This document shows, one piece after another, positions 48,100 through 58,921 of a DNA stretch of 64,000 nt; position 1 is the stretch's first letter; every line of letters starts with the position of its first letter. The stretch comes from Acanthopleura granulata. Lineage: Eukaryota > Mollusca > Polyplacophora > Chitonida > Chitonidae. Below the pieces are notes generated by a model. It saw only the letters and a program-made list of their open reading frames with translations, did not search any database and was not told the origin of the DNA. The stretch covers positions 11,637,180 to 11,701,179 of the forward strand of contig JABBOT010000009.1 in assembly GCA_016165875.1 (NCBI GenBank). Reading direction: 5' to 3'. A program made the translations under genes and the position numbers.

Positions 48100-49600
48100 A
48101 TAATATCATCGAGTCTTACTTTTAGGGTAGACCTGATTACGTTTTAATTGTTTCTGAGGAGACAACATTCCGAGCACATAACATTAGAGTTATTTAGTTG
48201 CTAAATATAAATAACAGTGAAATGTAATTGTATACTGTTAGACAGGTACATATGTAACCAGACTTGTAACATTTTTCTCGACGTAAAACACACTGTATAA
48301 ACAATGCTTCATGGTAGCGAGTGGATAAGCGTTATTCGATTGAGAATTATACTTAAAATCACGGGAAACCTCTTTTGCGGGGTACAGCTTAAACATTGTG
48401 AGGACAGCGCAATGTTAGTGAATCTAACGATTCAGAGCGCTTGACGTGGCAGCTTAGCTGGGAACATAGGGAATCGATCTCAGGGCTATACGTTACTGGA
48501 CACTAGCACAAAAAGAATTACTAAGTATTAGTGTTAATTGAAATGAAGATGGCAATAAACTGTGTCATAGAGGCTTCTGGGGCGAGCGATGCATGATCAG
48601 TATCAACATAGGAGTCTCTGAAGCCCATCTTAACAAAGATTGTTTTATTTGACGATAGCAGATAGCTGATTTAGTGTAACTGTGCCCTGGTGCTAGGAGG
48701 CGTGTGAGTTGCCACTTCTCAAACAGTTGAAATAAAACTCCAACTGAGGTAAATTGACAAGTGGCCGAATTTCACCGGTAACGTATGACCATTTGCCGAT
48801 TATCACACTGTTGTCGTTGCTCTGGTATTACCCTATGTCCTGTAGCCTGATAGTTGTGCACTATCAACTAGTGGAAGTGAAATGCAGTTGGGTATATCCA
48901 GCTGTATTTCCACAGGATTAGATTTGTATTTCCCCAAATACAGGAATTATGCTGAAACACTTGGTGTTACTACATAAAATTAGAACAATTCTGTGTACGT
49001 CCAGTAATACAGTAAAAGTCATTTAAAAAGAAAACAACAAACCAATGATTTGTACATACGCGATCACTATTTAGTGAGTAGATCTTCTGTTTTTTTCAAT
49101 CATACATTTTGCCTCAGTAATTGATTTTTCGGACGACAGCCCAAATGGACGGCTTTTCTATTTTGCACCCAATCGCGTTCACGTCCTCTTTATAAAGAGG
49201 AGTCAGCTATTTTCGATGATGCCGGAAAGTAACCTTTTAGGTACCTATGTTTAACCAGTATCCAAATTGTGCACAGTGTATAAATGTTTAATATTCACCA
49301 ATCAAACGTATGTAAGCCAGTTGCACTTTAATTGCACTTTTAATACTAGCAACATGGTGGTTTTCATTAACACGGCATGAAAATGGAAGAGGAAAGAAAA
49401 ATATAAATACTAACAAGGCCTAAGAGATTCTGGACACTCATATTTACAAAGAGTATATATATATACAAACAACATAATAATTGATGCTTTATTTAGAAAC
49501 TTGTATGAAAGGCTTTTGATGGAATGTCCATGACGTACCGGTACTCTTTTTTGCAGGATAATAACTTGTGACGTTATTCATAACACACAATCTAGCAAAT
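48100..49600. other. Intergenic stretch, no gene recognised
   Basis: AT-rich and without a recognised exon, RNA gene or repeat family, apart from a short TA run near 49450. Confidence 0.5.
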
Positions 49601-49614
49601 GATGTAAGGCGAGA

Positions 49615-49945
49615 TATTTATTTAATTTGATCTGAGTTTTACTCCACACCTAACAGTATTTCATTTATGTAACGACGTCCAGCATTATGGTGGGAGGAAA
49701 CAAGGTAAAGGACGGGAGAAACCCACAACCACCTTCAAGTTGCTGGTGGTCCTTTTCATCACATACGGCCGAAAAGGGAGCCAGTATGACTGCAGCGTGA
49801 ACTGTGATTTGGATACATCGCTTACCCTTCGACAGTCAAGCGAGAATCCTTGCCAACGTGCTAACACTGATGAGTTCGTGTCAGTGTATGCTTCGGATAG
49901 TAGCAATACCCCTAACTCAGACAGTTAACATGCACAGCCTCGTGT
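49615..49945 (-). repeat. SINE copy, reverse orientation
   Basis: It reads tail-first: TATTTATTTAATTTGATCTG, CGACGTCCAGCATTATGGTG, GGAGAAACCCACAACCACC, then CACATACGGCCGAAAAGGGA, with a decayed tRNA-like head near 49860-49920. The 62- and 73-codon ORFs here are not genes. Confidence 0.75.
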
Positions 49946-50196
49946 AGAACATCATCATGTAATTCCTCCCCCAATACGGCGTAGTAGTCAGACGTCGGGT
50001 TAAGTTTACTTGTTACTACACAGGCATAGGCCTGCATTATGATGTTATCATATTATTGCAAGCATACGAACATCCAATAAAGCAGCGAGTGGAATAATCC
50101 GCTAATTTTCTGTCTGCCCTGGGCTATAACCCTCACCTTATGGGTCGTTGGAAATGAAAGACAAGCGTGTTAAGCACTCAGTCATGACCCACTGCC

Positions 50197-50735
50197 CTCC
50201 TCTTAAAAGAAAAGGTAACAAAAAATATAACCAACGATGTTTCGGAAGAGGAGTCCCTATAGACCAAAACGGGCATAGGCATTTTTTGTGACGTGCTTGA
50301 TAACTCTAAAAATCACCATTTAACCTGGAATTCTGAAGACACCGGAAACATGATGTCGCGTCATCCTTACTCTACCTCAATAGTAATAGAGGCGAGACAC
50401 TCCTTTGTCGTGCGAGGTACAGTCCCCCGTATTATTACAACCGAAGGCCACGCATTATGGCCTCACGATTGAGGCCTTGGGGAATAACCCCTGATGTATT
50501 CCACTACCACTTTCTCTTTGAAAATGTCTTTAAAGTGTATTAGAAGTGTCCCGTAATCAGAAGGAAAACAGCTGATTTAACAGTACATGACGCAATTTTG
50601 AACTAAGAACGGGTGACGCCACAGCGGAAACAGATGCCTAATCCGGTGGTAAGAAATATTTCGCCCTTGCTTAATTAAAATCGAGAGTATAGCTGTCCTT
50701 TCGATTTTCCCTACGCGTGCGCTGTTTCCTTTCAA
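50197..50735 (+). promoter_or_regulatory. CRE/CCAAT promoter-like repeat, copy B (decayed)
   Basis: Same module as copy A: GGAAGAGGAGTCCCTATAGACC at the left, TGACGCCA at 50614-50621 in place of the CRE, and the CCAAT box lost (CTTGCTTAATT). No gene follows it in the window, which suggests a stranded promoter of a lost ligase copy. Confidence 0.65.
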
Positions 50736-51064
50736 GCAGTGGTGTGTTTTTTGTTACAGTTGTATTAACTTGAGATACCGGAACAGACTGGACAATAACA
50801 CTATGCCAAATGAAGTTTTTTATGTGTCCAAGGTCACGTTAGTATAGGTAAGTAAGAATTGCTAAAATACACTGTTTGAAATATGTTTTTTAATTATCGG
50901 AGAGTAAAGCTAAAAGAAATATTCAAGAATCCAGTTTGACTTGACGGGTTTCACATACCCAGAGTGAGGCAAACATCTTGTTTCTTGTTATATTACCGTG
51001 TTATGTTTTGTATTGGATCCACCGGAGGACCACTGATTGCCCACTGAGGTAACCGGTCCGGTAG

Positions 51065-51621
51065 CGGCTTTAAAAGAAAAGACGAGAAAAATATAACCAA
51101 AGTTATTTCAGAAGAGAGGTCCATACATAAGTAAACTGGCATAGGCATTCTTTTATGATGAGCTTGGTAACTGTAAATCACCTTTTAGTCTGGAATTCTT
51201 ATGAGGCCATGTGATACGCCATTTTAGAGAAACTGGAAACACCATGGCACCCTGAGGTCTTCAGTATTAGCTGTGAGACACTCCTTTGTGTGCGAAGTAC
51301 GGTCCCCTTTAATATTGAAATGTAAGACTACACCTTTTGGCTTCCTAGTTGAGAATTTGGGGAATAACCCCAGGCGTGTTCGACTATCACTGTCTCGTTG
51401 AAAATTGCTTTAAAGAATATCAGAATTTTCTCGTAATCAGAAGGAAAACAGCGGATTTAACACTACTCCTGTATGGGAAAGTGGTGAACTGCGTACGTTT
51501 GACGTCACAGTGGAAAAAGATGCCGCTTCCGGTTCCACAAATACCTCGCCCTTGATTGGATAAATTGAGAGCATGGCGACTGTTCGATTTTCTCTACTTG
51601 GGCGTTTTCGCTTACTTTGGT
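51065..51621 (+). promoter_or_regulatory. CRE/CCAAT promoter-like repeat, copy C
   Basis: Third copy of the module, with an intact CRE TGACGTCA (51500-51507) and inverted CCAAT box ATTGG (51555-51559). The spacing between the two sites is the same as in copy A. No ligase exon follows. Confidence 0.7.
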
Positions 51622-51719
51622 AACTCGGTTATCCTACGTTACAAAAATAAAAGTTTTTGAAACTGTAAATGGCATTCTGTATCGATACCTATATACAGAT
51701 GGTTTGCATGATGTTTGCG

Positions 51720-51825
51720 AGCTTTTACTGGATTCGTTTCTTCTAACTGGTTTCCTCCATGCACGAGAAAACCTGGTCGATGTCCTGTAGGTGAAATATT
51801 CTTGAGTGCAAATAAATATATAAGG
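51720..51825 (+). repeat. SINE tail fragment
   Basis: ACTGGTTTCCTCCATGCACG, a GTCCTGTAGGTGAAATATTC stretch and TTGAGTGCAAATAAATATA match the 3' part of the SINE family. Between 51826 and 52430 nothing else was recognised. Confidence 0.6.
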
Positions 51826-52434
51826 TAATAATGCTTGTTCACAACTTCCACACCATGCCAGAGTCCTCCAAATGGACGCAGGATTTTAGTTACATGCTTG
51901 CTGGCCTCGATACAAGCGTGAATTTGCATGAAAGATATAATGCATACCAGTTAATGTGTATTAACAGAGGACACAAAATCCTTTGAGTTCAGCTCCTGTG
52001 TTATTGAATAAAAGATGAGTAGATAACTGTCGTGATTAAAATAAAATGTAAGTTTGGAGGGTAAAGGGTAAAACAAAGTTCAAGGTCACGGTTATGGTAC
52101 TGGGGCTACAGATGTACGGTTATGTAAGTTTAATATAAATTCCTCTCCCATACGTGATCTAAATGCTATTGAAATAAGATACGCATTGTAAATTAGGTCT
52201 GTCTGACAAATAATGAATTAAGTGCACAAATAACTTATTTCGTCTGTAAGCGCAGTGAAGGTTTAAAATCACAGTAAGCAAAGTAACCAAATCATAGTCC
52301 AGGCTGTCCAAGGATAAAGCCACATCCCGTAAAGTCATATTATGAAAGACTAATTTCAATAAAATAAATTGCATCACGATCTCTGAAATGTATATAATTT
52401 TTTTTAATCACATGGAAGCAGAAGTCATTTCCAT

Positions 52435-52600
52435 AGCAGCAGAGAGGGTGAGCATACTGACTAATGGGAGCCCCCCACGACCCGACGAGCTCTCCAGCCC
52501 CTGGTCCGGCTAATTTTTGCTGCACATCAAGCCATATGGTGTTCGCGTACATAAACCTTTGCCAGTTATCTATGCACACAAACGGGTGTTTACATCCGGA
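52435..52600. repeat. Left terminal inverted repeat of the Maverick-like element
   Basis: AGAGGGTGAGCATACTGACT, AATGGGAGCCCCCCACGACC, TTTGCTGCACATCAAGCCAT, GTTCGCGTACATAAACCTTT and GCCAGTTATCTATGCACACA all recur as reverse complements at 61785-61947. The outermost bases (AGCAGC) resemble AG-starting Polinton ends. Confidence 0.9.
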
Positions 52601-52714
52601 AAAAATACACAATATATAGGAGAGCAATAAGGAAAGGCGGCTTCATTTAGAGATGTGTTGCTGTGTGTATACCTGTGGTGACTGAACATGAAGGGTCATA
52701 ATAAGCGTGCATGA

Positions 52715-52975
52715 TTGAAAGTTGGTGAGGAAGAGATCTGCGGGAAAAACCGTCTGGGGAAATACTGCAAAGTCCACCTAGCCAAAATCCGCAAAGGTAG
52801 CAAAATCTCTGCTCCCTGTAGGTCTTGCAGTAAGGGGATTTGGGGCGAAATAAAAGTCTGTAGGGTCTCTGGGCGAGATAAAATTCGCCACCATCATGTA
52901 ACCCTCAAGAAGAAATCAAAAAGACAGTTCGATTTCGTACTAAATCAACTTCTTGTAGTTCGAACTCCCATTTAG
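52715..52975 (+). CDS. Small Cys-rich zinc-ribbon-like ORF in the element
   Basis: The reading frame has no ATG of its own and opens after a TGA at 52711. The peptide has spaced Cys/His (EICGKN, GKYCKVH, APCRSCSKG) and a basic C-terminal half ending near TLKKKSKRQFDFVLNQ, which suggests a small nucleic-acid-binding zinc protein. It lies 35 bp before the start of the polymerase fusion frame, in the same direction. I do not recognise the family. It may be a 5'-truncated gene or an exon. Confidence 0.5.
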   Translation: MKVGEEEICGKNRLGKYCKVHLAKIRKGSKISAPCRSCSKGIWGEIKVCRVSGRDKIRHHHVTLKKKSKRQFDFVLNQLLVVRTPI

Positions 52976-53010
52976 ACAATCTCGTGTTAAGGACATACCC
53001 ATCCAACAAC

Positions 53011-55690
53011 ATGGATGCCCGTATGACTGATGCTAGAGCTGCTCAGCTTCTCATCGCGCTACCTGGGAAGGACGAGTTCTTACTCCGAGTCAAGTTCCTG
53101 CGTGAACGGAACGAAGGCGACTGGGTTGTTGAAGAAAAGCTTTACCCAGTCCGGGCTGAGAGGAAAAAGGGACAGGCTATCATTGAGATCTCACGGGAGG
53201 CAAAGCCAGGCGCTCTGACTGGGATTGACAGCGTGATCTGTCAGAACGCCTACCCTGTCACCGCGGTCGTGTATGGAATCTACCCCGTTAGAGACCCAGA
53301 CCCTGCCAACCTCTTTCCACTAAGGGATGGCGACCTTAACTGGTGTGGCCCAGATAGTCGTGGGGTACTTCGAATTCGCCTTGAGGATTCAAGGTCTCAC
53401 TCTCACGAGGCGTCAGAAAATACAAGAGTGGGAGGAGAGGGTGCATGAAACGGGCGCTACGGTCGATGATGTGGCTAAATTGGAAAAAGTCCTTAAACAG
53501 GCAATCATCCTAGGGACAGTTTCGGTGAGGACATATACAACAGCGGCAAATGCCAGGTGAGTGGGTGGAAACCAATAGAGCTCATTTACGTGGTCACAAG
53601 CCCTCCACTTCCCTCAAAGCAGAAAGACTCACATCTATGAGGGCGACGTCTGGCAGGCTATTCGGGAAGCCACCCAGGGGGAACCATTAGCTGTCTGACT
53701 GCTGGGCAAGACAGGCAACTCGGAATCGCCCAGTTCGTGGTACAGGAGGGCCGCACCTACAAGACATAGGGGGTCCACGAGCAGCTCCAAGCCATCCCAG
53801 AAGTTGTCGCCAAGAGTGGGAGTTCACAGACTGCCATCCCGTAATCCTTGTCTTGTTTGGGAAGCATTTCGGAGAAAACGGCTGGGTCCCAAGATAGCTT
53901 CTTGCCTTTTTGAAAGAGTCCGGCATCCTGAAATCCCTCAGGGTACATGAAGCAATCATCACCTTTGAGAAACAGACCAAGGTGTGGCTCCCTAAAGATT
54001 GTAGCATCAATGGCAAATTCACGCAGGGCAGCAAAATAAAGGAAAAAGACTGACACGACGACTGGTGACAGACCGGGGTGAACTAGCCTACCTGGTCAGA
54101 GACACCCGCCAACGTGGCGTCCTGGTTGGGGCACCAATGAGATGCCCACTGGGTCATATCCTCACTTACTACGACGGCTCACAACCCCAGTACGCCCACC
54201 TCAGGGCCTATATGTTGGCCTATGCCCACATCATCCTAATCTGTATGCTCTCGAGGTTCGAGCCCGAGGAGGCTGTCCGAGTGGCAACCGATTACATCTA
54301 TGCGAAGAAGACCTCACTGTGCAAGCTCGAAGGAGTTGAGGCGTACGCCTCCAGCTGCAATTAAGTTGCCCAGCCCTGACGGGCGACAAGATTGAGCTTC
54401 TGTATCTGCTCATAGAGCATGCAGCCTACCTGCTCAAGCCCGAATACAAGAAACAAGAAAAGAACCTCTCCCTGAGCACCGCACCACATCACGACGACCG
54501 CTATGCCACCGATTGAGCTACCTGAACGGTGGCGGCGGATCAGGCAAAACGACGAGAGCAATCGAAGTCTTCCGCGGTAAAGACACCCTTGTCTTCAACC
54601 CCACTCATCGTCTGGCCAAAGATACGGGCCAGTGGGGTCAAGGCCCAGACCTCTCACATCTTCTTCCGCTGGAGTGGTCAGACTGAGTGGACCCCAGAAA
54701 GGACCATCCGCGTGATCATCTGGGACGAGGTGTGCACTGTGCCCAGACCCATTCTGCAGACCTTCCTTCAGTGATCAGTGTCAGCCATTACCGATTGCTG
54801 GCGACACAGTTGACTGTGTCAGAAGGCTGACTACTACCAGTGGGTCGAAGAAGACCATAAGGCAAATGATCCGTCTCTCAAAGCCCTCAAAAAGGCCAAT
54901 GTTCTCAAGTCGGATAAAGTTCAGTGTGAGGAGATGACAAAAGTGCTCCCAGCTGCTTTGGATGGGATTCGCTGCAGCTCGGAAGGCAGGCGACCTCATC
55001 TTAACCTCGAGACAGAAAATCCGCGACCGAGCACAAGAGCTGGTATTTCAGCGCCACAAGGCCCACTTTCCCAACACATGCCCCTGCTGTACCACGCAAA
55101 AGGCAGCCGGAATTAAAACATACAAGTCCCCGTCCCGGGCATGGACCGCAAGGAAGAGCTGGTACTCAACGACATCGTCGATGTCAACATAGAGGCGGCC
55201 ATCCAGACCGACGACTACTGCCTTGATTATGCCCCCTCAGTTCACTGGAGCCAGGATCTCACCATTAACTACCCCCCCCCCAAAAGTCTGGATCATCGAC
55301 GATTACCTCGAGTGGTCAAACCTTGCCTACTTGGCCGTGTCAAGAGTGGAGTATCTCAGCCAGCTCGAAAGAGTAGTCTCCCTCCCGGAGGAGGTTTCCG
55401 AGGAAAGACAACTCATCAAGCAACTGCTCCGCAAAACCATCTAGAGGAACGTGGTGGCCTACAAGTGCCAGGACCAAGCTAAGGGGATGAGGATTAACCT
55501 GAAGGTCGATCATATCCTGCATTTCATTGAGCAGCAAAACAGCGCCTGTGCCGCCTGCAGTATTAAGCTCCTATGGGCTTACCAGCCGAAGGACACCCAG
55601 CAGTTCTGTGTGGACGGGTTGGACAACTCCCGGGGCCACAGTAATGATAACGTTAGGTTGACCTCTCGAGTGCACCGGTAATGCGCAGTA
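53011..55690 (+). pseudogene. Family-B DNA polymerase - SF1 helicase - HNH fusion, broken
   Basis: It starts at the ATG at 53011 with an uncharacterised N-terminal domain (RAAQLLIALPGKDEFLLR). After a frame change, a segment with RRQKIQEWEERVHETGATVD follows. A polymerase part follows: at about 54160-54310, YDGSQPQYAHLRAYMLAYAH and AVRVATDYIY fit the last palm motifs of family-B polymerases. The exonuclease and first palm motifs are missing or deleted near 53700-53830. The helicase has a Walker A, NGGGGSGKTTRAIEVF, at about 54524-54571, IIWDEV as Walker B (about 54715), and KVWIIDDYLEWSNLAYLAVS near 55285. The end (55490-55690) is HNH-like: SACAACSIKLL, then VDGLDNSRGHSNDNVRL. Many stops and shifts are present. 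It would replicate the element. Confidence 0.75.
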
Positions 55691-55860
55691 CTCAACGCCT
55701 GAGGACCTCACCCGGCGGAAGCTGAGTGTCCCGGGGCACCACGAGAAGTACCTCGCGGACAAACCCCCGCGGTGGGCCATCTAGCAGCTAGCACAACACA
55801 AGCCCGTCAAGTTTAGTTTCCGAACGTCCGAGCCGCTACACATCTAGGGACCACACTTGA

Positions 55861-56660
55861 TCAGTTGCGCGACGGAGACCACTCTCCAGATCGCCGGACT
55901 GGTAGAGATAGCGACTTTCCCAGAAGGGAGCTTTTGCTTATGAAGGCCAACAGGCCGGCCTGAAACAGTGGAGGAGGACCTTTGTGCCATCGTTTGCCAG
56001 TGAGTCGGGTCACTTCTCCGTTCAAAGCTGCCACGACTGCGGGTAACCGCCTCACCAACTCAGAAGAACGCCTGGAAGGGAGCCGCATCTCTTGGGCGTA
56101 TTGGTGCGTGTGGATGTCCACACCTCCACGGCTGACAGAAACCCCATGCTTTGCGAGCAGCTGGTTGACTGTGCCCATGAACTCCCGCCCAGGGTCGCAG
56201 TGGAGCAGTTTAGGCCCAGAGGCCCTCGTTTACAGATACGGCCCAGGGTATCTGCAATCTCTTTACATTCTTTTCTTTCCAAAGCCTCGGCTGCTTTGAA
56301 TCGGCTGGCTACATCGACCATTGTGACGGCATAATTGGTACGCTTGCCCACTTTGTCGTGTGGTAGAAAGAGCATATCAGCTTGATGGACCAGCAACATC
56401 AAACTTTGGCCGTGGAATATGCCGTGGGTAAGGGAGGAAAATCTGCCAGATGGCCTGTTTTTTCAACCAATCGCGGGCTGTGTCTTCAGAGACCTTGACA
56501 GCAGAAGCTGGTTTCTTGATGGCGGCAATTCCTCTTCAGTATCCCTTGGGGCTATAGTATATCTTCGATAGACGAATAAGTAACTGGTTGGCCATGGTAG
56601 TAGGCACCATAAGCAAGGTATTCCAGCAGCGTGCTAAGTCTCAAACAGGCGGCAGCTGCC
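55861..56660 (-). pseudogene. Maverick/Polinton-type integrase, broken
   Basis: Read on the minus strand, the first part (56640-56430) resembles an N-terminal zinc/HTH region (YSSIEDILYSPKGY, EDTARDWLKKQAIWQIFLP). The catalytic core starts at about 56385 with QADMLFLPHDKVGKRTNYAV and TMVDVASRFKAAEAL (first catalytic Asp in D-x-A-S-R). The frame changes after KECKEIADTLGRI. The third part (56178-55861) has VNQLLAKHGVS, HQYAQEMRLP and RLPAVVAALNGEVTRLTGKR. The region expected to hold the last catalytic Glu appears deleted. The integrase inserts the element into host DNA and is the class hallmark. Confidence 0.8.
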
Positions 56661-56963
56661 CGGTCCTCGAGCCTCACTACTCGTGTCGTGCCTGCCATTA
56701 CGGCTTGGAGCTCTTACTAGAGCCCAGCACAGTCTTTTCAGGTTACTGAAGTTTATAGGCGACCAGCGGAGTAACACGCATCCCGAGGAGGATGAAGGCG
56801 ATCTCGCGTTCTTTTTGGCCCTCCAACGGTGTATAGAAGTCAGGTTCGGGCCCTGCGGGGCCAAGACTTTTCCCCGTGACCTGAGCGTACTCGCGCATTT
56901 GGCGTCGACATCGCGAAATGTGTGCTCTGCGTGCCCCTGTCGACGAAGTTCGTCATTAGTCAA
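56640..56963 (-). pseudogene. Unidentified gene of the element, frameshifted
   Basis: The frame from 56963 opens MTNDELRRQGHAEH. A different frame in the same region gives a more protein-like stretch (PAGPEPDFYTPLEGQKEREI and AFILLGMRVTPLVAYKL), so a frame change near 56880 is likely. It lies between the integrase and the 73-residue membrane-type ORF on the same strand. I do not recognise the family. Confidence 0.4.
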
Positions 56964-57045
56964 GTCGAGACGCTTTGTCCCTTTCTGAGACCACGCCGCC
57001 TGCGCCTCTCCTGCACCCCGATCATCATTGCAATCGAGTCCATTT

Positions 57046-57267
57046 CTACTTCATAACATCTGCTAGAATGATCCCCACTTTAATTAGCATGTCCTTGGTC
57101 GCCATCGCGAGGGCCAGGTCCACGACCACCATCCCGCTAAAATCAAGTTTTGGTGTGGCACCCCCAGTGACCATTTTGCCTAGGCGACCGTAGCCAATAG
57201 CAAGACCTGAGACAACAGCATTCTGATAAATCTTATTGACAAGAATCTTTCCATCAAGGGTACTCAT
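57046..57267 (-). CDS. Small hydrophobic protein of the element, intact ORF
   Basis: A 73-residue ORF from ATG (57267) to stop. It is glycine- and alanine-rich with a hydrophobic centre: AVVSGLAIGYGRLGKMVTGG, then MVVVDLALAMATKDMLIKVG. A helical, membrane-active or core-lining virion peptide is plausible, but there is no direct evidence. It follows the 153-residue ORF by 9 bp on the same strand, as in a virion module. It is free of disabling changes, unlike most neighbours. Confidence 0.65.
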   Translation of the reverse strand: MSTLDGKILVNKIYQNAVVSGLAIGYGRLGKMVTGGATPKLDFSGMVVVDLALAMATKDMLIKVGIILADVMK

Positions 57268-57276
57268 GTTTGACGC

Positions 57277-57738
57277 TCACTGCATCTGAAAAGGGTCTCG
57301 GTATGTATCTAATTGGTTAACAACATTTGGCAGCGGCTCTAGAGGTGTTGGAGTAACTGCCTTTGGTGATTCGTGGCGCCGCTGCCACCAAATAACTACT
57401 GCTACTCCAAGAGCCCCAGCAATATAATGAGGCCAGTTGGCTCGCATTTCGATGATAGGTGAAGTAGGTGTCTTTCGAATATCTTTTTGGTCCTTCTCTT
57501 CTTTATCGACCTTTCTCTGCTTGGCCCACGATTTAACCGAATCGAGTTCGGCCAACAATTTTTTCTGCTTAGCTTTTCTGGCCGCAGCCCCTGCTCCCCT
57601 TGCGGCTACCTTTTTGGGGTTCTTTTCACGCTTCTCGGCCGAAAGCTTCTCATTGGGATTCTTTTCACGGTCTTCAGCGGAAGGCGTCTCATTTGGTGGA
57701 GTCTCCGTCTCCGGTGCTACTGTTGGGCTGTCTGACAT
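57277..57738 (-). CDS. Single-pass membrane-type protein of the element, intact ORF
   Basis: 153 residues from the ATG at 57738; an upstream in-frame ATG at 57774 is less likely because it overlaps the neighbouring gene further. The N-terminal half is acidic and Pro/Glu-rich with repeated EKREKNP-like units. A basic Lys/Arg/Ala stretch (NPKKVAARGAGAAARKAKQK) follows, then a predicted coil and one hydrophobic segment near residue 118 (HYIAGALGVAVVIWW), with a short tail. This order suggests a virion basic core or membrane-anchored protein. It has no stop or shift. Confidence 0.65.
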   Translation of the reverse strand: MSDSPTVAPETETPPNETPSAEDREKNPNEKLSAEKREKNPKKVAARGAGAAARKAKQKKLLAELDSVKSWAKQRKVDKEEKDQKDIRKTPTSPIIEMRANWPHYIAGALGVAVVIWWQRRHESPKAVTPTPLEPLPNVVNQLDTYRDPFQMQ

Positions 57739-58242
57739 CGTCGTCAAATTCTGTTCTCGGGCATGTATGTGCAAATCGAAGATACTTCATGGTAGTCAAA
57801 GCTGTTGTAAGTGGATCTAAGTACATGCCGAACCTGTGGTACGGCTCGCATGAGGTCCTGATAAGCGCATGTTCAACAAATGCATCAGATTCCAGGTGGT
57901 CCATTAGTTTTGGCATACTTTCTGGAGGAAATGGTAGGAACAATCGCGACAACCCCGAGTACGACCGGTAACAACCGCACCAAACCGAATCTCATAACGG
58001 TTATAGAGTCTTTCAATTGCGTCGTCGTCCATACTGTCTGCTTTCTCGGGGGTAAAGTGTTTTCCCTGTCTGCATCGTCCAGCAGCAAGGGGGGCTAGCC
58101 TCTTTCGTTTTTGAGGACATGCGGCAAGGCCCGTGTCTTCTGTTCCCCGCGCTTGGGATGAGGAAGTGGCACCCCCTCCATCGGGCTCTGGAGCCTCGAG
58201 CATTTCATCTGCCAACTCGTCGATAAGTTCATCGGAATCCAT
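57689..58242 (-). pseudogene. Conserved virion-module protein of the element, frameshifted
   Basis: It starts MDSDELIDELADEMLEAPEP (acidic), continues through a basic QKRKRLAP segment to DDDAIERLYNRYEIRFGAVV, then changes frame near 57955. The second frame reads LPFPPESMPKLMDHLE, CEPYHRFGMYLDPLTTALTT and ends at 57689. It overlaps the start of the 153-residue ORF. It lies directly after the packaging ATPase. I assign it to the capsid module by position; its role is unknown. Confidence 0.6.
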
Positions 58243-58347
58243 GGTAGTATAGTATCCCATTGTTCACAGTTTGATAGAACACTGATTATCAATGCTTAAC
58301 ATCTGATTAGCAGTTCTTAGGAATGTACTTGGTCGGTTGGTCAATGT

Positions 58348-58921
58348 TCAATATTGGCTTACAATGTTTTGTCTCTGCAACGTGCTTACGCACCCCGGCG
58401 CGTTCTCCCATTGTTGGGATTGTATCATTTTCTTCGAGGCATACTTCAGACGAGTTTCTATCTTTAGAGTGAAAGATGGGACCCAGCGCGTCTGTCCACG
58501 AAAGCCCTTTAGGACTGAGCTATATTTCTTGGTGAGCACCCAGACGCTTTGTTGCGCGTGCCGGCCGGAGAAGACCAGCTCACAGAATATGTCTTCCTTT
58601 TTGGTCAGGGCCTTCGAATGAATGCTGTATAGGTTTCGCTCGCCGTGGAACACAGAATAGAGGGCTCTAAGCCACCCGTGCAGCCTCTCACCTGGATTGA
58701 GAACCTAGATATCGGATTCGTCCCAGATCCAGCAACGCGATTGGTAAGGTTTGTTGTACTTCACAGTGGGGCACAGAATCACGATTTGCTGGAACACACC
58801 GCGGTTGGGCCCTTCTAACAGGTGGAAAACAAATGCTGTTTCCACACCCTGTCTGCCCGGAGATGATAGCCGAATGGGGATCCTTTCGGAGAATGCTGTC
58901 ACCAGACCGCATACCTGCCAT
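58348..58921 (-). pseudogene. FtsK/HerA-type DNA-packaging ATPase, frameshifted
   Basis: It starts with the ATG at 58921, overlapping the capsid gene's stop by 23 bp. The P-loop region reads AIISGQTGCG, then the frame changes inside Walker A. The second frame continues FVFHLLEGPNRGVFQQIVIL, CPTVKYN and WIWDESDI. A third frame (58653-58348) holds ELVFSGRHAQQSVWVLTKKY, the late motif typical of Polinton and large-DNA-virus packaging ATPases. It would pump DNA into capsids. At least two frame changes disable it. Confidence 0.75.
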
